A stretch of 64,000 bases of DNA from NCBI RefSeq assembly GCF_030540765.1, contig NZ_JAUOEL010000003.1, positions 372,001 to 436,000 of the forward strand, read 5' to 3'. The position numbers and the translations under genes are program-made. The DNA is from Flavivirga jejuensis (GTDB lineage: Bacteria > Bacteroidota > Bacteroidia > Flavobacteriales > Flavobacteriaceae). The notes beneath the pieces were generated by a model. The model worked only from the letters and a program-made list of their open reading frames with translations, had not been told where the DNA came from and ran no database searches. Positions 18,669 to 28,700 of the stretch are shown here, piece by piece. Each line of letters opens with the position of its first letter. Position 1 is the stretch's first letter.

Positions 18669-19622
18669 ATGAAAAAAAACAACATATTAATTGCAGTATT
18701 AATTGGTTTGATTCTGCTATTTGTAACCACAAATTATTTTAAAAAGAATAGCAGTGCAAATTTTAAAGCTGAAGTGATTCAATTGGACTCAAGCCAAGTG
18801 GATAAAATTACCATTCACCCAGCATTAACTATAAAAGAAGATCCTATTATTATTTCAAGGGAAACTAATGGTTGGCAAGTGGCACAAGGTCATATAAAAA
18901 CTATGGCTAACCAATCAACTGTTAGAACTGCACTAGGACAGTTAGAACATATAAAAACAGAACAGTTAGTTGCTAAAACCAAAGATAAATGGGGTACGTA
19001 TGAACTCACCGATTCTTTAGCGCAATGCGTTGAAATTAAAGAAAAGGGCAAAGAAAAAACAACAAAACTATATTTTGGAAAAACGACTTATAAACAATCT
19101 TTAAACTCTGGGTATGGAGGACAACCTTCCATGGATGCGTCTACTTATTTCAGATTAAAAGGCAATCCTAAGACCTATGCTACAAAAAGTGGCCTTTCCA
19201 GTACTTTTAAACGCAAATTTAACACATGGCGAAATTCAGAATTTATAAAAGTTGATAAAGATTTAATTACACAATTGAAATTTGAGACTGGTAACGAGGA
19301 GTTCTCCATTACTAAAAAAGATTCTGTTTGGACGATGGGAACGGTTTCAACTGATTCTACCAAGGTGGCTCAATATCTTAATACACTACGAAGTCAAAAT
19401 AGTTCACAATTTACAGATGGTTTTACTCCAAAAGATAAAGCCGATTATAAGTTGACTATTAAAAGTAATTCAATGGAAGACCTTATTGTGAAGGTTTATA
19501 GAGATTCTACAGGAAATAAGTTTATCATGAATGCTTCCCAACATCCAAATGTTTTTGTTGAAAGCGATTCCACAGGACTATTTAAGCGATTGTTTATGAG
19601 CCAAGACCATTTTTCAAAATAA
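18669..19622 (+). CDS. DUF4340 domain-containing membrane-anchored protein
   Basis: 317 aa from the ATG at 18669, with one N-terminal membrane anchor (NNILIAVLIGLILLFVTTNYF) and a periplasmic body. The frame also opens at 18624, overlapping the GldG-like stop, but that adds 15 polar residues before the anchor. Features such as VDKITIHP, WQVAQGHIKTMANQSTV and YFRLKGNPKTYATKSGL, with repeated beta-rich modules, match DUF4340. These proteins follow GldG-like proteins in many bacterial ABC clusters, and this order is kept here. The molecular role is not known to me. Confidence 0.82.
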   Translation: MKKNNILIAVLIGLILLFVTTNYFKKNSSANFKAEVIQLDSSQVDKITIHPALTIKEDPIIISRETNGWQVAQGHIKTMANQSTVRTALGQLEHIKTEQLVAKTKDKWGTYELTDSLAQCVEIKEKGKEKTTKLYFGKTTYKQSLNSGYGGQPSMDASTYFRLKGNPKTYATKSGLSSTFKRKFNTWRNSEFIKVDKDLITQLKFETGNEEFSITKKDSVWTMGTVSTDSTKVAQYLNTLRSQNSSQFTDGFTPKDKADYKLTIKSNSMEDLIVKVYRDSTGNKFIMNASQHPNVFVESDSTGLFKRLFMSQDHFSK

Positions 19623-19703
19623 GTTTATTATGTAACAACCAAGTATAATATTTAAATCATCACAATTTTTCGAATTTATTTAAGAATTATAAAATAGTTT
19701 TTT

Positions 19704-20852
19704 ATGACACCCAATAAATCTTTATTAAGTACTTTTTTATTTTCATTAGCATTTGTATTGTTTTGTAGTTTTTCAGTCAAAGCTGGTAACGGGATCATTT
19801 TGTATACACCATATACAAATATTTCTGTCCCCCCTGGAGAGTCTATTGACTATACCATTGAAGTTAAAAATTATGGAAGTCAGCTAAAAAATGTAGACCT
19901 CTTTTTGTCAGGATTGCCTAAAGATTGGAATTCTACTTTAAAAGCAGGAGGGTTTAGTATTAATCGAATATCGGTGCTCCCAGGTGAGAAAAAAACGGTC
20001 TCTTTGACTATTAATGTACCTTCAAAAGTTAACAAGGGAGCCTATAAAATTAGAGTTATTGCTAAAAATTATGATGTACTTCCTATAATAATTGATGTGT
20101 CTGAACAAGGGACTTTTAAGACTGAGTTTACCTCCGATCAGATTAATATGGAAGGTCACTCTAAGTCGAATTTTAATTTTTCTGCAAAATTAAAAAATCA
20201 TACTGGAGAAAAGCAAGTGTATTCATTGCTTGCCAGAGTGCCTCGAGGCTGGAATGTCATTTTTAAGCCTAACAGCAGACAAGCAACAGCAGTTGAAATA
20301 GCACCTGGAAAGACAAGCAATATTTCTATTGAAGTAAAACCTCCGTTTGGAATAAAATCTGGATCCTATAAAATACCTGTACAGGCAACTAATAAGTATA
20401 GTTCTGCCAATTTGGAACTAGAAGTAGTTATAAAAGGCTCTTATAATTTAGAACTGACTACGCCTACAGGTTTATTAAGTTCTAGTATAACTTCTGGTCG
20501 AGAAAAACAAATAGAACTATTGGTAAAGAATTCTGGCTCGAGTAGATTGAGTGATATTACTTTTAAGACATCAAAACCTAAAGATTGGGAAATTTCAATG
20601 AAACCAGATACCATACCTTCTCTAGAAGCTGGTACTAGTGCGCAGGTATATGCAACTATAAAGGCAGCCGATAAAGCAATACCAGGAGATTATATATCAA
20701 AAATCACAGCTAAAACCCCAGAAACATCTTCAATAGCATCCATAAGAATCCTGGTAAAAACACCTTTATTATGGGGTTGGCTAGGTATTTTTATAATAGC
20801 TGGAACATTAGGAGCCATTTATTACCTATTTAAAAAATATGGTAGAAGATAA
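19704..20852 (+). CDS. NEW3-domain membrane protein (COG1470-like)
   Basis: 382 aa with a signal peptide (…FCSFSVKAG), about three Ig-like/NEW3 beta-sandwich repeats and a C-terminal membrane segment (WGWLGIFIIAGTLGAIYYLF) with a basic tail. The repeats share the phrase pattern …LP.dWn…l.aG….i.V.PG..k.v.l.i..P (for example LPKDWNSTLKAGGFSI, VPRGWNVIFKP, KPKDWEISMKP). It would be tethered to the membrane with most of the chain outside. It ends 2 bp before the second ABC ATPase. In other genomes such proteins precede ABC-2 exporters, so it is probably the extracytoplasmic partner of that transporter. Confidence 0.82.
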   Translation: MTPNKSLLSTFLFSLAFVLFCSFSVKAGNGIILYTPYTNISVPPGESIDYTIEVKNYGSQLKNVDLFLSGLPKDWNSTLKAGGFSINRISVLPGEKKTVSLTINVPSKVNKGAYKIRVIAKNYDVLPIIIDVSEQGTFKTEFTSDQINMEGHSKSNFNFSAKLKNHTGEKQVYSLLARVPRGWNVIFKPNSRQATAVEIAPGKTSNISIEVKPPFGIKSGSYKIPVQATNKYSSANLELEVVIKGSYNLELTTPTGLLSSSITSGREKQIELLVKNSGSSRLSDITFKTSKPKDWEISMKPDTIPSLEAGTSAQVYATIKAADKAIPGDYISKITAKTPETSSIASIRILVKTPLLWGWLGIFIIAGTLGAIYYLFKKYGRR

Positions 20853-20854
20853 TT

Positions 20855-21811
20855 ATGGGAAAGCGTATAGAAGTATCTGGTTTAACTAAAAAATATGGAT
20901 CCCATCTAGCGGTAGATGATTTGACACTCTCCATAGAAAAAGGCGAAATTTTTGGTTTGTTGGGTCCCAATGGAGCAGGTAAATCAACAACAATTCTTAT
21001 GCTTCTTGGTTTAACTGAAGTAGATTCTGGATCTGTTAAAGTATGTGGTATAGATGCTACAAGAAGCCCGCTTGATGTTAAAAGTAAAGTCGGGTATTTA
21101 CCTGAAGATGTAGGTTTTTATAATGATTATTCTGGTCTGCAGAATCTAATGTATATAGCTCGTTTAAATAATATTCCCATTAAACAAGCTCGAAAAAGTG
21201 CTTTAGATATACTTGAAAAGGTGGGTTTGCTGGATGCAAAAGATAAGAAAGTTGAAAGCTACTCCAGAGGAATGCGTCAACGGCTAGGTCTTGCAGATGT
21301 TTTAATAAAAGAACCTGAAGTAATTATACTGGATGAGCCCACCTTAGGACTTGATCCCGAAGGTGTAAGAAAGTTTCTTCAGCTTATAGTTCGATTAAGT
21401 CGAAAGCAAGGAATTACCGTGCTCTTTTCATCTCATCATTTACATCAAATACAGCAGGTATGCGACCGTGTAGGGATTTTTGTAAAGGGTAAGTTATTGG
21501 CTGAAGGAAAAATTAGTGATTTAGCTGAACAATTATTCACTAAAAACACTTTTACTATTGAAGTAGGAGTTACAAGCGATCAGACAAATTTAAATCCCCC
21601 TTTGGAAGAAGTTACAAAAAAAATAAAACAGATAAAAAGTGTTGCTAACGTAACGTTGAACAATAATTGTTTTTTGATAGAATCGAAACATGATATTTCT
21701 GATGAACTATCTAAACTTATTGTGAATTTAGGATACGGTCTTAGTTATTTAACTAAAAAAGAATATGGACTAGACGATATTTATCATCAATATTTTCAAG
21801 AAGAAAAATAA
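20855..21811 (+). CDS. ABC transporter ATP-binding protein (second exporter)
   Basis: 318-aa ABC ATPase. Walker A is GPNGAGKSTT, the signature is YSRGMRQRLGLADV, Walker B is VIILDEPTLGLDP, and the H-loop is VLFSSHHLHQI. A C-terminal domain of about 100 residues is present, as in ABC-2 drug or copper-type exporters. It is 2 bp after the NEW3 protein and 2 bp before the permease, so the three are translationally linked. It is similar to, but clearly different from, the GldA-like ATPase at 15366. Confidence 0.92.
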   Translation: MGKRIEVSGLTKKYGSHLAVDDLTLSIEKGEIFGLLGPNGAGKSTTILMLLGLTEVDSGSVKVCGIDATRSPLDVKSKVGYLPEDVGFYNDYSGLQNLMYIARLNNIPIKQARKSALDILEKVGLLDAKDKKVESYSRGMRQRLGLADVLIKEPEVIILDEPTLGLDPEGVRKFLQLIVRLSRKQGITVLFSSHHLHQIQQVCDRVGIFVKGKLLAEGKISDLAEQLFTKNTFTIEVGVTSDQTNLNPPLEEVTKKIKQIKSVANVTLNNNCFLIESKHDISDELSKLIVNLGYGLSYLTKKEYGLDDIYHQYFQEEK

Positions 21812-21813
21812 AT

Positions 21814-22881
21814 ATGAACACTAAAGTATTTAAAATAAATATTGCGAATTTTGCAAAAATAAAATTCTTAGAATTAATCAATTTTATTGATTTTTTTAAA
21901 AGAAGGACTCCTGATAATGCCTCTAATTTTTCCTTAGCGTCTTTTAAAGTAATGGTACAAAAGGAAATTACGGATCATATCCGAAATTGGCGCTTCATTA
22001 TTCTATTTGCCATTATTGCATTAGCTTGCATGGGAACATTATTTTCAACACTCGCAGATACAGCTAAAACATTTGCAACAAATAACTCAGAAAACACCTT
22101 CTTTTTTTTGAATTTGTTTACCAAATCAGACGGAACTCTACCTTCGTTTTTTGTGTTTGTTGGATTTTTAGGTCCTCTGTTTGGAATAAGCTTAGGGTTT
22201 GATGCTATTAGCTCGGAACAAAACAAAGGCACATTGAGTCGTGTTATGGCACAACCAATTCCAAGAGATTATATCATTAACGCGAAATTTTTGGCAGGAA
22301 TCATCGTAATAAGTGTCATGCTTTTTACATTAAGTTTTCTGGTTATAGGTGCTGGATTAGTAGCCTTAGGAATACCTCCTACTGCAGAAGAGTTTATACG
22401 TATTGTTATATATACCATATTAAGCATTGTATACGTTTCTTTCTGGCTAAACTTGTCTATTTTGTTTTCGGTTCGTTTTAAACAACCTGCGACTTCTGCA
22501 TTGTCGGGTCTAGCTGTATGGTTATTTTTTACCATTTTTTATCCGCTAATTGTGAACATAATAATTAAAGGTTCAGAACCTTCAAAATTTGCTTCAGAAA
22601 GCAAGATCTTTATATATCAAAAGTTAAAGTTTTATTTGGTTCAAATAATGCCAAGTGAGTTATTCAATGAAATTACCTCTGCTCTTTTAGTGCCATCTGT
22701 TCGCAGTTTAAGTCCGTTAACTATGGAACAGATGCACGGGGCTATTCCAAGCTCGTTGCCAATTGGACAAAGTTTATTGCTGGTTTGGCCACAAGTTACA
22801 GGTTTACTGGCGTTGACTTTATTATGTTTTTTATTCTCATATGTAATTTTTATGAAGCGAGAAATCCGTTCTAGAGGGTAG
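21814..22881 (+). CDS. ABC-2 type permease (second exporter)
   Basis: 355 aa with a polar N-terminal extension of about 60 residues and then six membrane segments. The stretch GFDAISSEQNKGTLSRVMAQ is the ABC-2 permease hallmark between the second and third segments. An extracytoplasmic loop of about 90 residues lies between the last two segments. It pairs with the ATPase ending 2 bp upstream. It is the last gene of the run, and no terminator hairpin was recognised after it. The substrate is unknown. Confidence 0.9.
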   Translation: MNTKVFKINIANFAKIKFLELINFIDFFKRRTPDNASNFSLASFKVMVQKEITDHIRNWRFIILFAIIALACMGTLFSTLADTAKTFATNNSENTFFFLNLFTKSDGTLPSFFVFVGFLGPLFGISLGFDAISSEQNKGTLSRVMAQPIPRDYIINAKFLAGIIVISVMLFTLSFLVIGAGLVALGIPPTAEEFIRIVIYTILSIVYVSFWLNLSILFSVRFKQPATSALSGLAVWLFFTIFYPLIVNIIIKGSEPSKFASESKIFIYQKLKFYLVQIMPSELFNEITSALLVPSVRSLSPLTMEQMHGAIPSSLPIGQSLLLVWPQVTGLLALTLLCFLFSYVIFMKREIRSRG

Positions 22882-22992
22882 TGATAAACTCAGATTGTAA
22901 AAATTGTGCTTGTTATAAACACGCAATATAGAGGGTTGAAAATTAAACCTTGATTAGTACCTATCCTGAAAAATAATACATTTTGTTACCAA

Positions 22993-23208
22993 ATAACGTC
23001 AGTCGACATATTAAATATTGATAATAAGCAATTTGTGTATATAAATAATAAAATTGTGTCATTCGAAGGCTATCGAAAACAAAATATATTTTGTTTGAAG
23101 GCATGGAACGTAGCTTTTGATGAGGCATCTCTTCTTTATGAGATGTTCGTCACTCATGCCTCACTCTGAATACATGATAAAACACTATTTATAAACAACA
23201 TACATTAT
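22993..23208 (-). repeat. 216-bp dispersed repeat, copy A
   Basis: Reverse-oriented copy of a repeat also found at 37484-37960 and 43119-43334. Shared text includes GAGTGACGA, AAAAGCTACG, the core ACAAAATATATTTTGT (a perfect palindrome) with TTCGATAGCC next to it, and the end CTGACGTTA. It lies between the last ABC gene and the tRNA genes and encodes nothing. Confidence 0.85.
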
Positions 23209-23311
23209 TTATCTTTTTAATTTACGTCAAATTAACGTAAATAACATCAATTTATATTATTTGCTATGAGTACTCTCAAAACATCAAAATGTTGCACCAT
23301 ATGTATCTGAA

Positions 23312-23346
23312 TAAAAAAAGCCTCTACAAGAAATCTTGTAGAGGCT
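23312..23346 (-). terminator. Terminator of the tRNA unit
   Basis: Perfect 12-bp stem AGCCTCTACAAG/CTTGTAGAGGCT (23319-23330 and 23335-23346) with a 4-nt loop. On the minus strand it is followed by seven T. It starts 4 bp after the tRNA-Leu 3' end. Confidence 0.92.
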
Positions 23347-23349
23347 TAG

Positions 23350-23433
23350 TACTGAAGACGGGACTTGAACCCGTACGTCCTAATGGACATTGGATTTTAA
23401 GTCCAACGTGTCTACCAATTCCACCACTTCAGC
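23350..23433 (-). tRNA. tRNA-Leu (anticodon TAA)
   Basis: 84 nt with acceptor GCTGAAG/CTTCAGT and discriminator A. The anticodon stem TTGGA/TCCAA encloses the loop CTTAAAA, so the anticodon is TAA. A long variable arm (class II) and GGTTCAAGTCC in the T-arm are present. CCA is not encoded. It is 28 bp from the tRNA-Gly and probably co-transcribed with it. Confidence 0.95.
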
Positions 23434-23461
23434 ATTGGTATATTTTTCAAGAAAGTTTCAG

Positions 23462-23533
23462 AGCGAAAGACGGGATTTGAACCCGCGACCCCCACCTTGG
23501 CAAGGTGATGCTCTACCCCTGAGCTACTTTCGC
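23462..23533 (-). tRNA. tRNA-Gly (anticodon GCC)
   Basis: 72 nt with acceptor GCGAAAG/CTTTCGC, discriminator T, and anticodon loop TTGCCAA, giving GCC. The T-arm GGGTTCAAATCCC is present. CCA is not encoded. It lies between mutS and tRNA-Leu, all on the minus strand. Confidence 0.95.
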
Positions 23534-23632
23534 AGTCTTTTTTAATGAACGAGCAATATCGCTATTGCGGATGCAAATTTAAAATTTTTCTACTAATTGC
23601 AAAGCCTTTTAGCAAAATAAATAAAATTTATT

Positions 23633-26242
23633 TTACGCGCGCTTTTTCTTAACCAACATTCGCTTAATTTCATTGAGTTTCATCAACGCTTCCACGGGTG
23701 TAAGTGTATCAATATCAGTCTCTAATATTTCTTCTTTGATATTCTCCAATAATGGGTCATCTAAATTAAAAAAACTTAGTTGCATCTCATCGTCTATCGA
23801 TTTAACCTTATCTGTTAACTCATCACTAGAATGAGACTTCTCTAATTTCTTTAAAATCTTGTTTGCACGACGCAAAACTTGCTGTGGCATACCTGCCATT
23901 TTCGCAACATGAATCCCAAAACTATGTTCACTACCTCCTTCTACCAATTTTCTTAAAAAAAGCACATTGTCTTTTAATTCTTTGACTGATACATTAAAGT
24001 TTTTAACACCCTCAAAGGTTTCAGTCATTTCATTTAACTCATGATAATGCGTTGCGAATAATGTTTTAGGCTTTGCAGGATGTTCATGTAAATATTCGCT
24101 AATCGCCCAGGCTATTGAAATACCATCATAAGTACTCGTACCACGACCAATTTCATCAAGCAACACCAAACTTCTATCTGAAATATTATTCAAAATAGAA
24201 GCCGTTTCATTCATTTCTACCATAAAGGTCGATTCTCCCATCGAAATATTATCGCTCGCTCCTACTCTGGTAAAAATTTTGTCTATCAAACCTATCCGAG
24301 CTTCTTTTGCTGGCACAAAACTTCCTATTTGAGCCAATAGTACAATAAGTGCGGTTTGGCGTAATATAGCAGACTTACCAGACATATTAGGCCCCGTTAT
24401 CATAATAATCTGTTGTGTAGTTCTATCTAAAAATACATCGTTAGCAATATAGGCTTCACCAATAGGCAATTGCTTTTCTATTACTGGGTGGCGCCCCTCT
24501 TTTATATCTAAATCAAATGAATCGTCAATAAGAGGATATATATAGTTATTATCTTTTGCCAATTGAGCAAATCCACATAAACAATCTAATTGTCCAATTA
24601 AATAAGCATTTTGCTGCACTAGTTTTATATATAGGCTCATCCATGCAACCAATTCTGCAAACAACTGTTGTTCTATGGCTTGAATTCGATCTTCTGCACC
24701 TAATATTTTAGCTTCGTATTCTTTAAGTTCTTCTGTGATGTATCTTTCGGCACTTACTAAGGTTTGCTTTCTAATCCAATCTTCAGGTACTTTATCTTTA
24801 TGTGTATTACGTACTTCAATATAATATCCAAATACATTGTTTGAGGCTATTTTTAGTGATGCAATCCCTGTGCGTTCACTTTCACGCTCCAACATTTTAT
24901 CTAAATAATCTTTTCCAGACTTCGACAAATCTCTCAATTCGTCCAGTTCTGAAGAAAAACCAGCCGCAATACTATTTCCTTTAAGCACATTTACAGGAGC
25001 CTCTTCATTAAGTGTTTCTTTAATTTTTTCGCGAAGTACATCACAGCTCTGTAGCTTATCACCAATTGTTTTGACCGATTCGTTTTCACAATGAGATGTT
25101 AACGATTTTATAGGCACAATAGCTTCTAAAGAATTTTTAAGCTGAATAACTTCACGTGGGTTTACTTTGCCTGTCGCTATTTTAGAAATGAGTCGTTCTA
25201 AATCACCAATATGCTTAACATGGTTTTGAATTTTTTGAAGTACGGTGGTTTCCTCTGTTAAAAAACGAACTACTTCATGACGCTCTTTTATCTTATCAAC
25301 ATTTTTTAAAGGCAATGCCAACCAACGTTTTAATAAACGACCGCCCATAGGCGAAATGGTTTTATCTATCACATTTAAAAGCGTCACCGCATTATGATTC
25401 GTAGAATTGTAAAGCTCCAAATTCCTAATAGTGAATTTATCCATCCACACATAATCATCTTCAGCTATTCTAGAAATAGAAGTAATATGCTGTAACTTAT
25501 TATGCTGCGTTTCCGATAAATAATGAAGGATGGAACCCGATGCTATAATACCTTCATGCAAATCTTCAACCCCAAAACCTTTAAGTGTTTTTGTATCGAA
25601 ATGTTTTATTAATGTCTCATGGGCATAATCTGTTTGATAGACCCAATCTTCCATATAAAATGTATGAAAATCACTTCCAAACGTTTCGCTAAACATGGCC
25701 CGTTTTTGTTTAGAAACCAGCACCTCACTCGGATTGAAATTCTGTAATAGCTTATCAATATACTCTGCATTCCCCTGTGAGGTTAAAAATTCCCCAGTAG
25801 AAATATCTAAAAACGAAATACCGATATATTTTTTATCAAAATAAACCGAACACAAAAAGTTATTGGATTTTGCTACTAAAACCTCATCATTTAACGCTAC
25901 ACCTGGAGTTACTAACTCCGTTACACCACGTTTTACAATCGTTTTGGTTTGCTTAGGATCTTCCAATTGATCGCAAATAGCAACACGCTCACCAGCTTTT
26001 ACTAATTTAGGCAAATAGGTGTTTAACGAATGGTGTGGAAATCCTGCCAATTCGATTTCACTTTCACTGCCAGCGCCTCGTTTGGTTAAAATAATACCTA
26101 AAATACCCGCAGTTTTAACAGCATCTGCTCCAAAGGTTTCGTAAAAATCGCCTACACGAAACAACAATAAGGCATCTGGATACTTAGCCTTAATCGCATT
26201 GTATTGTTTCATTAAAGGGGTTTCTTTTTTCTCTTTTTTCAT
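23633..26242 (-). CDS. mutS: DNA mismatch repair protein MutS
   Basis: 869 aa, full length for MutS. The protein recognises mismatches and loops in DNA and recruits MutL. The mismatch-binding N-terminal domain shows [20 protein letters not shown] followed by GDFYETFG, which contains the F-x-E motif that contacts the mismatch. The C-terminal ATPase has Walker [16 protein letters not shown], Walker [18 protein letters not shown], and the [10 protein letters not shown] motif. A Lys-rich linker and clamp-binding-like QLSFF near the end are present. The gene stands alone between tRNA-Gly and a leader with a TTTCCG/CGGAAA hairpin that starts 13 bp before the ATG. Confidence 0.98.
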   Translation of the reverse strand: MKKEKKETPLMKQYNAIKAKYPDALLLFRVGDFYETFGADAVKTAGILGIILTKRGAGSESEIELAGFPHHSLNTYLPKLVKAGERVAICDQLEDPKQTKTIVKRGVTELVTPGVALNDEVLVAKSNNFLCSVYFDKKYIGISFLDISTGEFLTSQGNAEYIDKLLQNFNPSEVLVSKQKRAMFSETFGSDFHTFYMEDWVYQTDYAHETLIKHFDTKTLKGFGVEDLHEGIIASGSILHYLSETQHNKLQHITSISRIAEDDYVWMDKFTIRNLELYNSTNHNAVTLLNVIDKTISPMGGRLLKRWLALPLKNVDKIKERHEVVRFLTEETTVLQKIQNHVKHIGDLERLISKIATGKVNPREVIQLKNSLEAIVPIKSLTSHCENESVKTIGDKLQSCDVLREKIKETLNEEAPVNVLKGNSIAAGFSSELDELRDLSKSGKDYLDKMLERESERTGIASLKIASNNVFGYYIEVRNTHKDKVPEDWIRKQTLVSAERYITEELKEYEAKILGAEDRIQAIEQQLFAELVAWMSLYIKLVQQNAYLIGQLDCLCGFAQLAKDNNYIYPLIDDSFDLDIKEGRHPVIEKQLPIGEAYIANDVFLDRTTQQIIMITGPNMSGKSAILRQTALIVLLAQIGSFVPAKEARIGLIDKIFTRVGASDNISMGESTFMVEMNETASILNNISDRSLVLLDEIGRGTSTYDGISIAWAISEYLHEHPAKPKTLFATHYHELNEMTETFEGVKNFNVSVKELKDNVLFLRKLVEGGSEHSFGIHVAKMAGMPQQVLRRANKILKKLEKSHSSDELTDKVKSIDDEMQLSFFNLDDPLLENIKEEILETDIDTLTPVEALMKLNEIKRMLVKKKRA

Positions 26243-26255
26243 TTAATCTTTTTTC

Positions 26256-26273
26256 ATTTCCGTGAAGACGGAA
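26256..26273 (-). repeat. TTTCCG/CGGAAA leader hairpin before mutS
   Basis: TTTCCGT-GAAG-ACGGAAA, a perfect 7-bp stem with a 4-nt loop, 13 bp upstream of the mutS start. Read towards the gene it continues as TGAAAAA, as in the copy at 60511-60528. Confidence 0.7.
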
Positions 26274-26550
26274 ATCTTACCAATGGTAATCTGGTTTTTA
26301 AATATTATTTTTGCGCATATAGCAGGGTTGCTAAAGTAGTACTATTTTGATTTTTTTTAAAATTGAGGCATTATAAGTTATCTACAATTATTGATAGATT
26401 TTAACAAAAATTGAATCTAAACACAAAAATGTTATTATCGTTGGGGAAATTTTTGGAGCGTACTCAACACTATCGGGATATAGCAATCTTATTAATAAAA
26501 ATTGTTACTAAAAGAGATTACTACAGTATAAATGTAAATACTGAATGAGG

Positions 26551-26568
26551 TTTCCGCTTTTGCGGAAA
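26551..26568 (+). repeat. TTTCCGC/GCGGAAA leader hairpin before the RNA methyltransferase
   Basis: TTTCCGC-TTTT-GCGGAAA, a 7-bp stem, 20 bp upstream of the ATG at 26589 and followed by TAAAAAAAG. Same orientation towards the gene as the mutS and gamma-carbonic-anhydrase copies. Confidence 0.7.
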
Positions 26569-26588
26569 TAAAAAAAGGAATATTTCTT

Positions 26589-27122
26589 ATGCGAAAACTA
26601 AAAAATAGTGAATTAGACCGATTGAGTGTTGATGATTTTAAGTCGGTACAAAAAACACCACTTATTATTGTTTTAGACAATATTAGAAGTCTTAATAATA
26701 TTGGATCGGTATTTAGAACGAGTGATGCTTTTTTAATCGAAAAAATTTATCTCTGCGGCATAACGGCTACACCTCCTCATAAAGACATTCACAAAACAGC
26801 TTTAGGAAGTACCGACACGGTAGACTGGGAACATATTGAAAATACGATGGATTTAATTGAAAGATTAAAAACTGAGAATGTAAAAGTTTGCTCTATTGAA
26901 CAAGCTGAGAATACCACCATGTTAAATGATTTTATCCCAAAACCAAATACAACCTACGCTTTGGTTTTTGGCAACGAAGTAAAAGGTGTTGCTCAAGATG
27001 TGGTGAGTGCTAGCGATACCGTTATTGAGATTCCACAGTTTGGAACCAAACACTCATTAAATATTTCTGTGAGTTGTGGCGTTGTTGTTTGGGATCTGTT
27101 CTCTAAGTTGAATAACGAATAG
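26589..27122 (+). CDS. SpoU/TrmH-family RNA 2'-O-methyltransferase
   Basis: 177 aa, a compact SPOUT methyltransferase that would transfer a methyl group from SAM to a ribose 2'-OH in tRNA or rRNA. Motif 1 is LDNIRSLNNIGSVFRTSDAF (N-x-G-x-x-R-T), motif 2 is LVFGNEVKGV, and motif 3 is IPQFGTKHSLNISVSCGVVV. The length fits the short RNA methyltransferases of Bacteroidetes and lacks the N-terminal L30e-like domain of RlmB. The target nucleotide cannot be told. It is a single gene, divergent from mutS. Confidence 0.92.
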   Translation: MRKLKNSELDRLSVDDFKSVQKTPLIIVLDNIRSLNNIGSVFRTSDAFLIEKIYLCGITATPPHKDIHKTALGSTDTVDWEHIENTMDLIERLKTENVKVCSIEQAENTTMLNDFIPKPNTTYALVFGNEVKGVAQDVVSASDTVIEIPQFGTKHSLNISVSCGVVVWDLFSKLNNE

Positions 27123-27246
27123 CACACTATTAAACAAAACACGAAAATTTATGTTTGACACCAAATAAACATAAAACGATGCCCCTTATAATTCGTTTTT
27201 ATTAATCGCAAAATTCATACAAAAATTTTCAATGATTAATCATTAG

Positions 27247-28554
27247 TTATTTTTGAACCATACTCATAGCTATTATTTTATTTTTAAGCAATCTATAATC
27301 TGGTCTTTTACCGTTGTCTAAATCAATGAACAATTCGGAATGATTAGTTTTAGAGTAGACATTAAAAAAAGAAGGGTTTTTATACCATCTTTCTAAATCT
27401 CCATTGTTATCGTTAAACTTTAAAAAAATAGTCCCTTTACAATTGTTAAAATGTGTATTTTCAAATTGTATCCTTTCCAAACCAGTATCATTAATTTTGA
27501 TATTTTTATCAAGCACTACAGCTTTACTAAAACCAGATATGACGCTTCTCTCAATTTTAAAATTTGTATTTCCTCCTATATATATTGATTCCTTTACCAG
27601 ACCTACTTCAATTTCATAATCTAAGTTTTTAGCATCCGTTAAAAGTGTCATATTTTTTGCTACTACTACTGTCCCTTCTTTAGTAAAATCGACCTCTTCA
27701 ACATTATTATAGGAGACCGCGTTAATACATTTAGATTCACCATATGACATATAAGGCGACCGAACAGCTAATGAGTTATTTATATTACACACCGCCCCAT
27801 AACTAAAATTATAATCATTTCCATTAGATTTATATGAAACCATTTTATCCAAGTTAACTGCTCCTCCAATAACGTTAAAGGAGTTGCCCGCAGAATAGCT
27901 TATCATAACATTATTTATTGTCGTTTTTGCACCTACTCCACCTAACAGCAAAGCATTGGAAACATTAGATCTTTTCGTTTTTCCTCCTGCATATTCCACT
28001 CTTACATATGATATAAATCCAGAGTTGTCTTTTAACCCCTCTCCTCCAAAATTTGTGTGTTTATAGTTTGAGGTTTCAATTTCTGCATAAAAAGAAGTAC
28101 CAGAACTTTTCTCTAATTTGTTAGTATACCCATCTCCAAGGATTATTATACCTCCCCAATCTCCTGCTTTTTTGGTCGTTTCATTTGAAGTAAAAACTAT
28201 AGGGTCGGTTAAAGTCCCTTCAGCTATTAAAGCAGCTCCTACAGTAATAGTAAGCGTTGCTTTCGATTTAGAATCCCCCATAATAACTGTTCCAGGTTCT
28301 ATACTAAGAATGGCATTATTGGTAACAAAAACATTTCCTAACAACAAATAAGTATGAGCTTTATAAAGTGTTGTATCTTCTGTTATATTACCAGTCAATA
28401 TATGAGTACTTTCTCCATAATCCACTGTATTGGGTCTAAATTCGGTCCAAGCATTGAACAAATTATTAGCACCTATGATACCTTTTTCTTGTTGAGCACT
28501 AACGCTAGCAGAAACGACTATTAGCAACCATATTATTTTAGTGAAATTTTTCAT
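27247..28554 (-). CDS. Exported right-handed beta-helix-like surface protein
   Basis: 435 aa with a signal peptide (WLLIVVSASVSAQ, cleavage near 21). A region around residues 50-130 reads HILTGNITEDTTLYKAHTYL, then LSIEPGTVIMGDSKSKATLT, then GDWGGIIILGDGYTN. This is the pattern of a Bacteroidetes family of exported parallel beta-helix proteins (…GNITxxTTW…LTIEPGTxIxG…W.GIIIlG.A). No C-terminal type IX sorting domain is evident. It probably sits at the cell surface, role unknown. The next gene upstream on the same strand (28701-29579) is also exported but unrelated in sequence, 146 bp away. Confidence 0.7.
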   Translation of the reverse strand: MKNFTKIIWLLIVVSASVSAQQEKGIIGANNLFNAWTEFRPNTVDYGESTHILTGNITEDTTLYKAHTYLLLGNVFVTNNAILSIEPGTVIMGDSKSKATLTITVGAALIAEGTLTDPIVFTSNETTKKAGDWGGIIILGDGYTNKLEKSSGTSFYAEIETSNYKHTNFGGEGLKDNSGFISYVRVEYAGGKTKRSNVSNALLLGGVGAKTTINNVMISYSAGNSFNVIGGAVNLDKMVSYKSNGNDYNFSYGAVCNINNSLAVRSPYMSYGESKCINAVSYNNVEEVDFTKEGTVVVAKNMTLLTDAKNLDYEIEVGLVKESIYIGGNTNFKIERSVISGFSKAVVLDKNIKINDTGLERIQFENTHFNNCKGTIFLKFNDNNGDLERWYKNPSFFNVYSKTNHSELFIDLDNGKRPDYRLLKNKIIAMSMVQK

Positions 28555-28700
28555 GATACATATTTATTATTAAAACAGTTTTTTATTAAGAGACTGTTTA
28601 AGTTTTGTTTTTGGAATTAGTTTGGGTGAATTACGTTCGTAGTCAAGGCAAGATAAAATAAGGGATAAAATTTAAAGTTTCTAAACCCAATAGAATCTTC

